Notes: generated by a model not told the origin, from the letters alone. A stretch of DNA of 64,000 nt from Mytilus californianus (GCF_021869535.1 NW_026262712.1:68852100-68916099), one strand, 5' to 3'. Counted from the first letter of the stretch, positions 34,650-46,569 are shown. Numbers and translations are program-made.

Positions 34650-34683
34650 TATTCTAATTTTACAACAATGTTTTGTATTTCAG
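34650..34683 (+). promoter_or_regulatory. 3' splice site before the Toll-like receptor coding exon
   Basis: A T-rich tract ending TTTTGTATTTCAG, followed by GTTGATAATC, fits an acceptor with the exon starting at 34684. An in-frame stop at 34655 and the absence of an in-frame ATG before 34709 mean the coding sequence starts in this exon. The 5' UTR exon would be further upstream and is not identified. Confidence 0.65.
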
Positions 34684-34708
34684 GTTGATAATCTTCAAAC
34701 TGCAACAT

Positions 34709-36841
34709 ATGTTTCCCCAGTTTATACTGGTATACATTTTATTATATGCCGATTCATCATCAGTACCATGTTTGAAGCCTTACTGTGAATGTAGTAGCCA
34801 AAGAAACGAAGCCATTTGTACAAATCTGACTTTCATCCCTAGACTTCCAGATTTCGTTGAAAATGTTTACTTTAGAGGAAATAAATTCACAAATGTTTCA
34901 AGAAACTTTATGCTTAACGTAACAAAAAATGAAATACGTCATATCTCATTAGTAGACAATTCGATCGAGCATTTTTCAAGGAACTCATTATATGACCTTA
35001 AATGGATGAGAAACTTTGAGATTTCAGCGGAACCAAAGGTATATGATTTAGACGTACGCTCTGCCTTTTTTAAGTTTAATGGGGACAGCCTTGAAAAAGT
35101 CAGATTCGAAGACAACAATTGGAAAACACTACCGCCAGATTTATTTTTTGGTCAGACAAATATAATCGAAGCATCTTTTTCGGGAAATAAAGCACAGAGA
35201 GATGCTTTCGTAGTATTTGCACCTTTACAAAAGTTACAATTGCTAAATATGTCTAGAAATAGTTTGACCACGTTTAATCTTCAAGGACAATGTACACTTC
35301 AAATAGCAGATCTAAGCAAAAACTATATTGACGAATTTCAAAATTTCTGTTGTGGTACGTGCGATAAATTTTGTTGTCAATCACATGGATGTAAAAGCAT
35401 ATCTCCAAATCTACGGGTATTGGATCTAGGTTCTAATTCCCTGTCTATCCTTGAATTGTCCTATTTTTATTGTTTACCTAGTTTAGAAATCCTGATATTA
35501 AATTCAAACCGTTTTGTATCCATCAATGACAATATCTTTGTTGTTTTGCCTAGCCTTCAGAAACTCTATATAGAAAAAAATCAACAAATCACAACAATTG
35601 GATCCACTGCTTTTAATATTTCATCTCTTAGGCTGTTGTCATTAGCACATAACAATTTTCGTTTTGATTCCAAGCTTAACGTACATAATTTTGATCCAAA
35701 TAGTATTTTTAAGTATTTTCTAAATTTGGAAGTTCTAAACTTAGGGAATAACTATTTGGCCTCAGATAGTAATACCTCAATTCTACTATTCAAACATTTA
35801 TCAAAGTTAACGACTTTAAACCTTGAGAATATGAGACTCAATAACCTTCCAACTGGCATATTTTCAACAATGGTATCATTGGAAAGTCTAAACCTGAAAG
35901 ATAATATTATACGATACTGGCCTGATGGTACTTTTGATAATTTTGTAAACTTAAAGTATTTAAACCTGCAAAAAAATCAAATTCAACTGTTAAATAAAAC
36001 ATCAATAAAATCTGAAGTTTTAGAACGGCTGCTTCAGTTTGATCTTTCAAACAATCCTCTAATGTGTACTTGTGATCTCATGTGGTTCCGTAATTGGATT
36101 AAAAAAAACAACACTTCGTTTTTGTCTAACTATCCGCAAGGGTACAAATGTGCGTTTCCAGAAAACCTACAGGATACTCTTCTAGAAGAATATAATCCAA
36201 CGGAAGTAATATGTACTCCATGGAACCCACTTTTGACAATGACACTAGTTTTATCCACTTCTGGATTTTTCATACTAGTTTTGATGTTTTCTGTCTACAA
36301 ATGTCACACTAACATTCGGAACTATCTTTACTTATTCCGTCTACATCGTTTGCAAAAAGATGGTTATTTACAATTAGACAACAGTGAAGACTTTGCATTC
36401 CATGCTTTTGTTGTTTATTGTAATGCAGATAGAGAATGGGTCCATGCGTCGTTTGTTAAACGTATTGAACATGAAGGTATAAGGCTTTGCATTCATCATC
36501 GTAATTTTGATGTCGGTGCTCCAATTTCAGAAAATGTTGACAAATACATGAAAGAGTCGTGGAAAGTCGTAATAATAATGAGTAATGATTTCGCCGAAAG
36601 CGAGTGGTGTCAATGGGAATGTGATTGTGTGCAGGAACGCAGACGTCACCATGGAAAAGATGCATGTGTTTTAATCATGCTTCGAACTATTGATGCTAAT
36701 CACATGACCAGTTCTATCAAAACTCTGTTACAATCCACTCCATATTTAAGATTCAAAGAGGGAGTTGGAGAGGAAATATTCTGGCAGGCGATAATTGATG
36801 CGCTCCGGAAACCACTAAGTGTTCCTCCTATGGCAATATGA
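34709..36841 (+). CDS. Toll-like receptor, LRR-TM-TIR, 710 aa
   Basis: This is a single-exon reading frame starting at the first in-frame ATG (MFPQFILVYILLYADSSS, a signal peptide). An N-terminal cysteine cap (about 21-37, CLKPYCEC) is followed by some 15 leucine-rich repeats (45-450) such as LRVLDLGSNSL, LEVLNLGNNYL, LKYLNLQKNQI. An LRR C-terminal cap has NPLMCTCDLMWF with Cys at 453, 455, 481 and 502. One membrane span lies near 507-530. The TIR domain spans 562-706: box 1 FHAFVVY, BB-loop RNFDVG, and the FW box at 691-692. Odd features: a Cys cluster (214-228: FCCGTCDKFCC-QSHGC) inserted in the repeat region, and Val instead of Pro in the BB loop. The last part of the ectodomain fits a single-cluster TLR. 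The receptor would sit in a membrane and signal through MyD88-type adaptors. Ligand unknown. Confidence 0.95.
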   Translation: MFPQFILVYILLYADSSSVPCLKPYCECSSQRNEAICTNLTFIPRLPDFVENVYFRGNKFTNVSRNFMLNVTKNEIRHISLVDNSIEHFSRNSLYDLKWMRNFEISAEPKVYDLDVRSAFFKFNGDSLEKVRFEDNNWKTLPPDLFFGQTNIIEASFSGNKAQRDAFVVFAPLQKLQLLNMSRNSLTTFNLQGQCTLQIADLSKNYIDEFQNFCCGTCDKFCCQSHGCKSISPNLRVLDLGSNSLSILELSYFYCLPSLEILILNSNRFVSINDNIFVVLPSLQKLYIEKNQQITTIGSTAFNISSLRLLSLAHNNFRFDSKLNVHNFDPNSIFKYFLNLEVLNLGNNYLASDSNTSILLFKHLSKLTTLNLENMRLNNLPTGIFSTMVSLESLNLKDNIIRYWPDGTFDNFVNLKYLNLQKNQIQLLNKTSIKSEVLERLLQFDLSNNPLMCTCDLMWFRNWIKKNNTSFLSNYPQGYKCAFPENLQDTLLEEYNPTEVICTPWNPLLTMTLVLSTSGFFILVLMFSVYKCHTNIRNYLYLFRLHRLQKDGYLQLDNSEDFAFHAFVVYCNADREWVHASFVKRIEHEGIRLCIHHRNFDVGAPISENVDKYMKESWKVVIIMSNDFAESEWCQWECDCVQERRRHHGKDACVLIMLRTIDANHMTSSIKTLLQSTPYLRFKEGVGEEIFWQAIIDALRKPLSVPPMAI

Positions 36842-37350
36842 CTGTTAATCTATGCATATGAAGTTGATAAACATTTGAGGAATTTAGATTTGAAAATTTA
36901 AATACAACTTTTTTTTTTGTATACCTAAATTATTATAGCTTACTTAAATCAATCATGATTACGACGGGACCTTTGATGTATTAACTTATGTCTTTTCCAT
37001 ATAATGGATTTTTTGCTACTGACATACAAGTGAGAGGTTTAGCTAGCTATAAAACCAGGTTTAATCCAACATTATCTATATAAGAAAATACCTGTACCAA
37101 GTCAGGAATATGACAGTTGTTATCCATTCGATGTGTTTGGGCTTTAGATTTTGCCATTTGATTACGGACTTTCCGTTTTGAATTTTCCCCGGGGTTCGGT
37201 ATTTTTGTTATTTTACTTTTTAAGAATAGCTTATTAGACAAAGAATTTTATATAACTTTGACACCAAATTCAGGTGTGTTAAAATCAATTACTTAATTTT
37301 TTAAAAGCCAAGAGGAAAAAAACAAGTATAGTTATGAGCTTAAAATAAAT
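36842..37350 (+). other. Presumed 3' UTR of the Toll-like receptor
   Basis: AT-rich sequence follows the stop codon, with the first clear AATAAA at 37344-37349. If that signal is used, the R3 repeat at 37027-37220 lies inside the UTR. An earlier, non-canonical signal cannot be excluded. Confidence 0.4.
37027..37220 (+). repeat. R3: 'YIDD' retroelement tail, solo copy
   Basis: CAAGTGAGAGGTTTAGCTAG, CCTGTACCAAGTCAGGAATA, TGACAGTTGTTATCCATTCG and GGTTCGGTATTTTTGTTATT match, in order, the tails attached to the reverse-transcriptase fragments at 15.5 and 54.0 kb (there in the opposite orientation). Confidence 0.8.
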
Positions 37351-39239
37351 TGAAGGAATTTATTTTTTTTTTTCAATTTCAGTTTAGTCGTAAATTCAAG
37401 AAGGCAAAACATTAACATCTCATGAAAACATCATAGAAGTGTGAGCATAACATACATGTATGTCAAATAGAGCGTTTGTGATTTTTGCCTTTTTTTTTTG
37501 TAATTGTTATAGAGGTATATAAAATGTATGGTTCTTAATTCTTAATGCACCCGTGTGTTTCTCTATCATTATAAGGCGGTGCATGGACGTTTGAGGTTAA
37601 AAGTCTTAAAGCATTATATACATGTACAAAACTATCATAAAACCAAAACATTGTCAAAAAAATTAATCAAAACCACCTTACATCAACAGTATAATAATGC
37701 GCTTGAGTACATATATTTGTTCTGAAAATATAAGGACAAAACTATAAGACACACCAGGTAATACCTATAAATATATCAAACTAACTGGAAAATTGGTACA
37801 CTCGAAAGATGATAGTTCGCAAAATGCGGTACTTGAGTAGTTTAAATTACTAAAGCATGTCAGTCTTACCCTGGTCTATTGCATTCAATTATTTGTTTTA
37901 ATCAGATATGCGAGAACTAAGCGTTATTATTGCAATTTCTCATACAGGGGTATCCTTTTACACAAAAACTACTCAAGCAAGATTAAGAACTTTTGTAATT
38001 TTGGGGCATTGAAAACACCCCTATTCATACAAAGGCGATTGCAAAAGTAAGAGACTAGTTAAAATATACACCTTTTAAAAAGTCTTGCATAGAGTAATAA
38101 TATAAATAAAAGTTCCCTTTTGGTTTGGGATCAAATCACATATTTTGCATGCATTTCCTAACATTCGTTTCTTTTATTTAATATCTTTCCAAACTGAATG
38201 TACACATCCTTTCTAAAGACATTATAACGCAATATTTTATCTTTTATGTTTCTTATTAAAATCATGTTCAAGTTCATACCGTTTTTAGTATTTACATGAA
38301 TGATTGATAACATCATTTCCCGTGGCAAATATTACACTTTAAAAAATATTTGAGAGCACATTGAATAATTACGGGATAAAAATTGCAATGGTCAAATATG
38401 CTGAAAGTATGTTCCAGTTGACCAGAAATGCTCTCTGGATAAACGAGAAACTAAATCATGAATATTGATAAAAACTTGAACTAGGAATTCTTTTCAATCG
38501 TTATAATGATGTGGTGTAAGTGGAAATAATACGTGCAGATTTAATATGTCTTCACTAAGATCCTCGACACTGAGTCGTGCACGACACAGTTATGATTAAG
38601 ACAGCAAAAACGAATCCGGCGAACAACTTTTAAATTTATATCGTTCAAACGGAAATGGTTACAGAAATAAAATATAACAATACATAAAATTGTGTGAACG
38701 GGGTTTTCTGTAAATTGCAATTTAAAGTACAAAATGCCTATTTTTTACCGCTTTAACGTACATTTTAATCGTTTATAGACCACTTGTATAAACTTTTTAT
38801 CGTATCTTTGAATGTATAAATGCTACATATATCATGTCGTCGATATTCCAATGCAGTTCAAAAAAGTGCATCAGAATCCAAAATATCGACCAATAACATA
38901 TACTTTAAGTTAGCTTAAACGCGATTTAGCGTTCTGGAATAAAACGTGCACAGTTAGTTATTTTCTGAATGCATGTACCTGTCTCTTGTCGATGCATGAA
39001 GTAACACGCCTGCGATAAGAAAAGCACAGTTAAGTTTGCGGAATACTAACCAATCGCCGATATATTTTGTAGCCAAAATAGATAGTGTTGTTCGTTTTTA
39101 AATAAACATGTCGTTAAAATTGGTTGTATATTTTTGTTTTGGGGAGGAGTCGGCTAAGAGGGTTGGTGTGGTGTTTCTTTAACATACAGATAAAGTGGTG
39201 CTCCTTTGACTCGAAGCATCGCGAATCTAACGTTGCAGA
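37351..39239. other. About 1.9 kb non-coding
   Basis: AT-rich, no gene. A - strand 63-codon frame at 38541-38732 has no recognisable motif. No repeat boundaries were recognised. Confidence 0.35.
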
Positions 39240-39600
39240 GTTTGTTCTTGTGTTGTGCCGGGTTAAGGGAGGGTTAGCGCCTCCACCATGTTTAACCCCA
39301 CCACATTCTGCAAGTGCCCATCCCAAGTCAGTAACCTGTAACTCAGTGGTTGTCGTTTGTTTCTGTATATCATTTTCTTTTTCGTTTATTGTTTTGTACA
39401 TAAATCAGGCTGTTAGCTTTTATCGTTTGAACTGTTTTATATTTTTCATTTTGGGGCTTTTGTAGCTCACTATTCGGTATGTGTTTTTCTCATTGTTTAG
39501 GCCGTACAAAAACCTATTGTTGTTAACGTCTATGTCCTTTATCCTCTGGTGGAGATTTGTCTCATTGACAATCATACCACATCTTCTAATCTTTATACCA
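39240..39600 (+). repeat. R1 retroelement tail, copy at 39.2 kb
   Basis: The ordered blocks are GCGCCTCCACCATGTTTAAC, CCCATCCCAAGTCAGTAACC, TCAGTGGTTGTCGTTTG and TCTCATTGACAATCATACCA. The frames at 39124-39465 (+) and 39114-39401 (-) run through this repeat and are not genes. Confidence 0.8.
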
Positions 39601-41086
39601 CGAGTTTTGATGGTAAAATAAGAAGAAAATAAAGGCAGATAAATTATTGGTGCTGTATACCTCTGTTTGAGTATTTCTGGTTCCGTGAAATGTCGAAAGT
39701 AATTTGCTTGCTAGCTTGTGTAATTGTATGAGACTGTATACCATTATTCATGTTTTTGGCCGCACACTATTATAGGTATCAAGAGCGCAATAATTGGTAA
39801 TGCATTTTCAAATAGTGGTATTCCGTATTTCATTTTTTTTTAAGAATACACAAACAAGAAAATAGATAAGTAGCAGTCTCTGTTACTAGAAATGGTAGTG
39901 TAAAGGATATTTAAAGTTTATTTATGTTTTTGTTTTGAAAATGTGATATAATTTTGTTGATGTTGATGTGGAAGGTCTCGGTAATAGCAGGACAGACCTT
40001 CCCAAGTTTATAAAACGTGCGAATTGAATAATATAGCTGGTGACGAGCCAAAATCAGCGCCATAAACGGGTGGATTCTACAAAGACAAATTTTGTCATTG
40101 AATTTACTGCTGTTTAATATTTTAAGCGATAGTAAATCAAGATTTTTAGAAAGCAGTTATTTCTCGGACTTCGGGAAAAGTTCAATGGTGGTATTACAGT
40201 GGTGCATTATTTCATTTTCAATTGAATGCATATAAAAAGCATGCTACTACCTGTTCATTTAAAATAGATGACTTCTTATCATGCTTATTGCTAGAGCAAA
40301 CTGATGCAGTCAAAATTTTATCAGTGAAACTAACATATTGTTAATGAAAAGCTTCTTGATCAAGTTGATGTATATAAATATAATATATAACCTAAAACAT
40401 ACCTAAAACATATACAAATGAAACACAAAATGAGTGGTATATTGTCCTACAAATATAGTTCATGCACTCGTAGCAGTATTTAGAAATCAGGAAAAATTAC
40501 TTGAAGTAACAAAAACACAAATGTGTAGAAAATATTATTTAAAGAACACTATTGTAAAATAGCATCTACCTAAATCTAGAAACACGACAAACGTTGTAGA
40601 GAGTAAAAACTGTTACGTAATGTTCTTACTTGAACTTGCCAGAAACGGAAAAGGATATTTTACAAAAAAATTACACATTATATTACATTCTACGGAGGTG
40701 GGATTAAAATCAAAAATGCATAGTTGCAGTGTTTCGCAAAATTAGTTTGCTGAGGTACAACACTCACAAGTGTATGATAATTTGTAGGTATGTAATGAAA
40801 TTCAGTCCCAGACTCAAAAATACACTTGTGGAAATAAAATTCAAATATTTGAAAGAAAAAAAATCAAACAAACAAACATACAAACAAACAAATTATTTAA
40901 AACCTTATAGTTATTCACTTAAAAGTTGAGGAGAAAACTAAATAGATTGTAATGGCTACCCTAGTATAGTTATTACACTCTTGAATGACTTTATATATTC
41001 CTGAAATATTTATGCCAATAAAACATGATTGCTATTCCATCTTCTTTTCCATAATTTTAAAACTTCAAACATCGATTTACGTACAT
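39601..41086. other. About 1.5 kb non-coding
   Basis: AT-rich, with a short CAAA-rich microsatellite near 40865-40892. No gene or repeat family was recognised. Confidence 0.35.
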
Positions 41087-42449
41087 GTGTACATAAACAA
41101 AAAGTGTGTCGAAAAGTTATTGTATCGCTGACAATTGAATTGAGACATGAAATTAAATATTATTCCTTTGAACTTACAAGAACAATAGCATTGTTAAAGA
41201 ACAATGCTATCCATATTGTTAACAAATATATACATATAACACAATACAATATATTAAATAGCTTCCACGTAGCGAAAAGGAAAGTAGAAAATGTTGTATT
41301 TTACAGAGAGAATAAACGGACCAAAAGGCACTCTTATTTGTTATATATTACTATTATAATATTTCCCTGAAATGTTGCTCTGAGCTAAATGCATTTGATA
41401 AGTGCGATCATAAAGTAACAGTTAATAGTTGTATTTATTTTGTGGTTTCTTTAATTTTTTATGAGTAATTCTGTTTTATTATCAAGTCTTTTCAGAAATA
41501 TGTCCTCTTGCTTTGGTGGTTCCTTTCTCTTAGAATAGTTTTTTGAAAACCAATTAAAACAAACGCATTATTTAAAGGACAGACATAATAAAATACAGAA
41601 ATTACATGAATCAGGAAACAAATATAGTTTAAAAACGTTAATAGGTTGATCAATTAAACGAGTTTCTGTTTTAAGATTTAAGACAGGTATACGTAAATTG
41701 TTAATTACAATGAACTCAAATAACATTGTGACATGCGCTATAACTAATTTTATAGAAAGTTTGTATGATTTTCATGCAAGTGCGATGCCGTTTTTTTTTT
41801 TTTTTTCTTTTCTAACAATTTATTTGGGTAACCCATCAAATTTGAATAATGAGACAGCCAGTGGCGAATCCAGAGGGAGGCGTAGGACGCCCTCTCTCTT
41901 TGGTCGAAATTTTGTTTTTCCCATAAAGCCGTTATAAAAAAATTGCATCACTGCGCTTGCCAAATTTTTTACCAGTACAGGCAATTACGTTCACTATCCT
42001 CGAAACTTTAAACCGCCATGGCAGTAACCAAAAGAGAAAAGACAGGTAATTATAAAGTAAAAAAACATAGATAGTCTATCAAAGGCCTGGCAGTGCCAAA
42101 ATCTAATATCCCTTTCTATGATAAAGATGTTTTATTTTCACATTCTAATGGAGAGTGAATTCACAGTTGTTTCTAACTGGACATGCGTGGTCGTGTCAGA
42201 GATCAATGCGTACTAAGTTTGTACTAGAAAAACTTCAAACGAAATACATATATCGTTTTCTATAAAGATATAATACCTTTTTTCACAAAAGGCAGAATTT
42301 ATGAAAAAGTACGATTCCACTTTAGAAAATTTAACAAAATATGGAATTAAAGCTCAATCTTTTAACACCACACTCTCCGTCCATCACGCCATGCTAAGTT
42401 ATTTTTACTTTCTTGGGAGGGAAGCCCTGTTTCACTCGGAAAAGACATT

Positions 42450-42650
42450 TCATTTACCAGCACTACACTTAGCTTTTTGTTTTAAATGTTGATGAAATGC
42501 ATTGAGTACTGTTTCGCCGTATTGATCATTTTTTTCGACGAGGCGGAAGGTGACGCCTTGAAAATATTTTTTCCTGATGTAAGGGAGATATTTCTCATAA
42601 CAAAGAATGTACATTTCCCCCGTTTTCCGTTCGAAGCGCTGATTTATCAC
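42450..42650 (-). CDS. Candidate 66-codon terminal exon, unknown product (copy 1)
   Basis: On the - strand a frame opens after CTTAAG and reads VINQRFERKTGEMYIL through GETVLNAFHQHL to a TGA after the last lysine. Local base composition is richer in GC than the surroundings and the amino-acid mix looks protein-like. The preceding AG could be a splice acceptor, though its pyrimidine tract is weak. I do not recognise the protein, and no other exon was found nearby. The second copy (45039-45239) encodes the same residues, but the duplication is too recent for that to prove constraint. It could equally be a transposon fragment. Confidence 0.3.
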   Translation of the reverse strand: MINQRFERKTGEMYILCYEKYLPYIRKKYFQGVTFRLVEKNDQYGETVLNAFHQHLKQKAKCSAGK

Positions 42651-42769
42651 CTTAAGCTATAACTTTAAAAGATAACCTCTAACTGGCAGTTTATTTTATT
42701 TACGTATAATTAAAACATAATAATACATTGTTGTCAGTATAGTATAATGCAATTTTATGCAACTGTCAT

Positions 42770-43050
42770 ACAAGTGAGAGGTTAATATAAAAATAAGGAT
42801 ATGAGATATGATTGCCAATGAGACAACTATCCACCAAAGTTCAAATAAAGTGGATGTAAGCAAGCTATAAAACTAGGTTTAATCCACCATTTTCTACATA
42901 AGGAAATGTCTGTACCAAGTCAGGAATATGACAGTTGTTTTCCATTCGTTTGATGTGTTTGAGCTTTTCAGTTTGCCATTTGTTAAGAGACCTTCCCTTC
43001 TGAACTTTCCTTGGAGTTCGGTATTTTTGTTATTTTACTTTTTACGTCAC
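42770..43050 (+). repeat. R3 tail interrupted by an R1 fragment (unit 1)
   Basis: The R3 tail (CATACAAGTGAGAGGTT then AGCTATAAAACTAGGTTTAA to GGAGTTCGGTATTTTTG) has about 75 bases of R1 (GCCAATGAGACAACTATCCA) inserted after GAGAGGTT. The same interrupted arrangement recurs in unit 2 at 45359-45640, so it pre-dates the duplication. Confidence 0.7.
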
Positions 43051-43676
43051 CAGATATATCAAAATGTCTGATAATCAAGATAACATCTTGCTGAACTATT
43101 TTACCTTTTTGTTCTTTTTTTCAGAGATTTATATTATATTCAACGTATATCTAGGTGTTGTGAACCATCACCAATTATGACAAATAGTTCGGTAAATATG
43201 AATATTTATGAATTCTTTACGAGTCTTAAAAATGTTCACCGCCGGTTGTTTATTTTTATGTCTCTGTTTTGCAATACTTATGGCATGTCAGTCGTTCTGA
43301 AATCCAACTGTTGTCCATACATAATTAAGGAGATGTAGTGTGGGGGCAACTATCCACCAGAGTTCAAATGAAGTGGATGTAAGCAATTTTAAGCCACCGT
43401 ACGACCTTCAATAATGAGAGAAACGTCACGTCTTTTTGTTATGCAAGTAGATTTTGTTTGTATATGTAACTGTGTATAATCAATAACAAGAAAAAGATTG
43501 AGTTTGTTTTGTTAAAGATGACAATTTGTTCACGAAATAACTATCATTAGAAATTCTTAGACATTTTATTTTTGGTTCAGTAGTAGATAGTAGAGACCTA
43601 AAGATCGAGTTTTCGTTTCGTTACGTATGAATTATTTATCACAAGTCTTTCCGTCGTTATGCAGGAGAGGATATTC

Positions 43677-46265
43677 GTGTACATAAACAAAAAGTGTGTC
43701 GAAAAGTTATTGTATCGCTGACAATTGAATTGAGACATGAAATTTAATATTATTCCTTTGAACTTACAAGAACAATAGCATTGTTAAAGAACAATGCTAT
43801 CCATATTGTTAACAAATATATACATATAACACAATACAATATATTAAATAGCTTCCACGTAGCGAAAAGGAAAGTAGAAAATGTTGTATTTTACAGAGAG
43901 AATAAACGGACCAAAAGGCACTCTTATTTGTTATATATTACTATCATAATATTTCCCTGAAATGTTGCTCTGAGCTAAATGCATTTGGTAAGTACGATCA
44001 TAAAGTAACAGTTAATAGTTGTATTTATTTTGTGGTTTCTTTAATTTTTTATGAGTAATTCTGTTTTATTATCAAGTCTTTTCAGAAATATGTCCTCTTG
44101 CTTTGGTGGTTCCTTTCTCTTAGAATAGTTTTTTGAAAACCAATTAAAACAAACGCATTATTTAAAGGACAGACATAATAAAATACAGAAATTACATGAA
44201 TCAGGAAACAAATATAGTTTAAAAACGTTAATAGGTTGATCAATTAAACGAGTTTCTATTTTAAGATTTAAGACAGGTATACGTAAATTGTTAATTACAA
44301 TGAACTCAAATAACATTGTGACATGCGCTATAACTAATTTTATAGAAAGTTTGTATGATATTCATGCAAGTGCGATGCCGTTTTTTTTTTGTTTTTTTTT
44401 CTAACAATTTATTTGGGTAACCCATCAAATTTGAATAATGAGACAGCCAGTGGCGAATCCAGAGGGAGGCGTAGGACGCCCTCTCTCTTTGGTCGAAATT
44501 TTGTTTTTCCCATAAAGCCGTTATAAAAAAATTGCATCACTGCGCTTGCCAAATTTTTTACCAGTACAGGCAATTACGTTCACTATCCTCGAAACTTTAA
44601 ACCGCCATTGCAGTAACCAGAAGAGAAAAGACAGGTAATTATAAAGTAAAAAAACATAGATAGTCTATCAAAGGCCTGGCAGTGCCAAAATCTAATATCC
44701 CTTTCTATGATAAAGATGTTTTATTTTCACATTCTAATGGAGAGTGAATTCACAGTTGTTTCTAACTGGACATGCGTGGTCGTGTCAGAGATCAATGCGT
44801 ACTAAGTTTGTACTAGAAAAACTTCAAACGAAATACATATATCGTTTTCTATAAAGATATAATACCTTTTTTCACAAAAGGCAGAATTTATGAAAAAGTA
44901 CGATTCCACTTTAGAAAATTTAACAAAATATGGAATTAAAGCTCAATCTTTTAACACCACACTCTCCGTCCATCACGCCATGCTAAGTTATTTTTACTTT
45001 CTTGGGAGGGAAGCCCTGTTTCACTCGGAAAAGACATTTCATTTACCAGCACTACACTTAGCTTTTTGTTTTAAATGTTGATGAAATGCATTGAGTACTG
45101 TTTCGCCGTATTGATCATTTTTTTCGACGAGGCGGAAGGTGACGCCTTGAAAATATTTTTTCCTGATGTAAGGGAGATATTTCTCATAACAAAGAATGTA
45201 CATTTCCCCCGTTTTCCGTTCGAAGCGCTGATTTATCACCTTAAGCTATAACTTTAAAAGATAACCTCTAACTGGCAGTTTATTTTATTTACGTATAATT
45301 AAAACATAATCATACATTGTTGTCAGTATAGTATAATGCAATTTTATGCAACTGTCATACAAGTGAGAGGTTAATATAAAAATAAGGATATGAGATATGA
45401 TTGCCAATGAGACAACTATCCACCAAAGTTCAAATAAAGTGGATGTAAGCAAGCTATAAAACTAGGTTTAATCCACCATTTTCTACATAAGGAAATGTCT
45501 GTACCAAGTCAGGAATATGACAGTTGTTTTCCATTCGTTTGATGTGTTTGAGCTTTTCAGTTTGCCATTTGTTAAGAGACCTTCCCTTCTGAATTTTCCT
45601 TGGAGTTCGGTATTTTTGTTATTTTACTTTTTACGTCACCAGATATATCAAAATGTATGATAATCAAGATAACATCTTGCTGAACTATTTTACCTTTTTG
45701 TTCTTTTTTTCAGAGATTTATATTATATTCAACGTATATCAAGGTGTTGTGAACCATCACCAATTATGACAAATAGTTCGGTAAATATGAATATTTATGA
45801 ATTCTTTACGAGTCTTAAAAATGTTCACCGCCGGTTGTTTATTTTTATGTCTCTGTTTTGCAATACTTATGGCATGTCAGTCGTTCTGAAATCCAACTGT
45901 TGTCCATATATAATTAAGGAGATGTAGTGTGGGGGCAACTATCCACCAGAGTTCAAATGAAGTGGATGTAAGCAATTATAAGCCACCGTACGACCTTCAA
46001 TAATGAGAGAAACGTCACGTCTTTTTGTCATGCAAGTATATTTTGTTTGTATATGTAACTGTGTATAATCAATAACGAGAAAAAGATTGAGTTTGTTTTG
46101 TTTAAGATGACAATTTGTTCACGAAATAATTATCATTAGAAATTCTTAGACATTTTATTTTTGGTTCAGTAGTAGATATAAGAGACCTAAAGATCGAGTT
46201 TTCGTTTCGTTATGTATGAATTATTTATCACGAGTCTTTCCGTCGTTATGCAGGAGAGGATATTC
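43677..46265 (+). repeat. 2.59-kb tandem duplication, unit 2
   Basis: Near-identical copy of unit 1, offset by 2589-2590 bases. It ends at CAGGAGAGGATATTC, after which GTGTATTATG departs from the unit. Confidence 0.95.
45039..45239 (-). CDS. Candidate 66-codon terminal exon, unknown product (copy 2)
   Basis: Same frame and residues as 42450-42650, within duplication unit 2. If the gene is real, the duplication would give it a doubled last exon. Otherwise this is a duplicated non-coding segment. Confidence 0.3.
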   Translation of the reverse strand: MINQRFERKTGEMYILCYEKYLPYIRKKYFQGVTFRLVEKNDQYGETVLNAFHQHLKQKAKCSAGK

Positions 46266-46427
46266 GTGTATTATGTCTATTTATTTATAAGCCACACACA
46301 AACACACCTTCCATAGGATATATTCATATTTTTACCGATATTCATTAAAATGAAAATTTAAGATAAATAGTCTGATTATAAAATAAATGAATTTGAACAC
46401 AACGCTTCACTGTCTATGAAATGGTAT

Positions 46428-46569
46428 ACACTTATGTACTGGTTATGAGGACAAGAGAAAGATTATTATCCTTCGGGACACCAACTATTTTCCGACGCGG
46501 AGATCCCGACGTGAAGCGTCAAGGGGTACAATAAACTTTCTATTGTCCTCATAGCCAGTAAATAAGTGT
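46428..46569. mobile_element. MITE with 34-bp inverted ends, 142 bp
   Basis: The left arm ACACTTATGTACTGGTTATG and the complement of the right arm ACACTTATTTACTGGCTATG continue through GAGGACAA-AGAAAG. The interior is relatively GC-rich (CGACGCGGAGATCCCGACG). A related single arm occurs at about 46757-46811 (AATAGCCAGTAAATAAGTGT). Confidence 0.8.

Larger units (their letters stand above)
41087..43676 (+). repeat. 2.59-kb tandem duplication, unit 1
   Basis: The unit starts GTGTACATAAACAAAAAGTG and is followed head-to-tail by unit 2 at 43677-46265. The two differ at only a few scattered bases and one-base indels, about 99% identity by eye. GTGTA occurs at each unit start and again at the far end, giving short homology at the junction. 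It contains a degraded 'GGCGAATCCAGAGGGAGGCG' transposon end (about 41866), the candidate exon at 42450-42650, R1 and R3 tails (42770-43050) and an R1 fragment (43324-43430). Either a recent duplication or an assembly artefact. Confidence 0.95.

Noticed and set aside
41029..41370. 113-codon open frame at the start of the duplication
   Set aside because: It crosses the duplication breakpoint and contains a simple hairpin (ATAGCATTGTT/AACAATGCTAT). Not protein-like.
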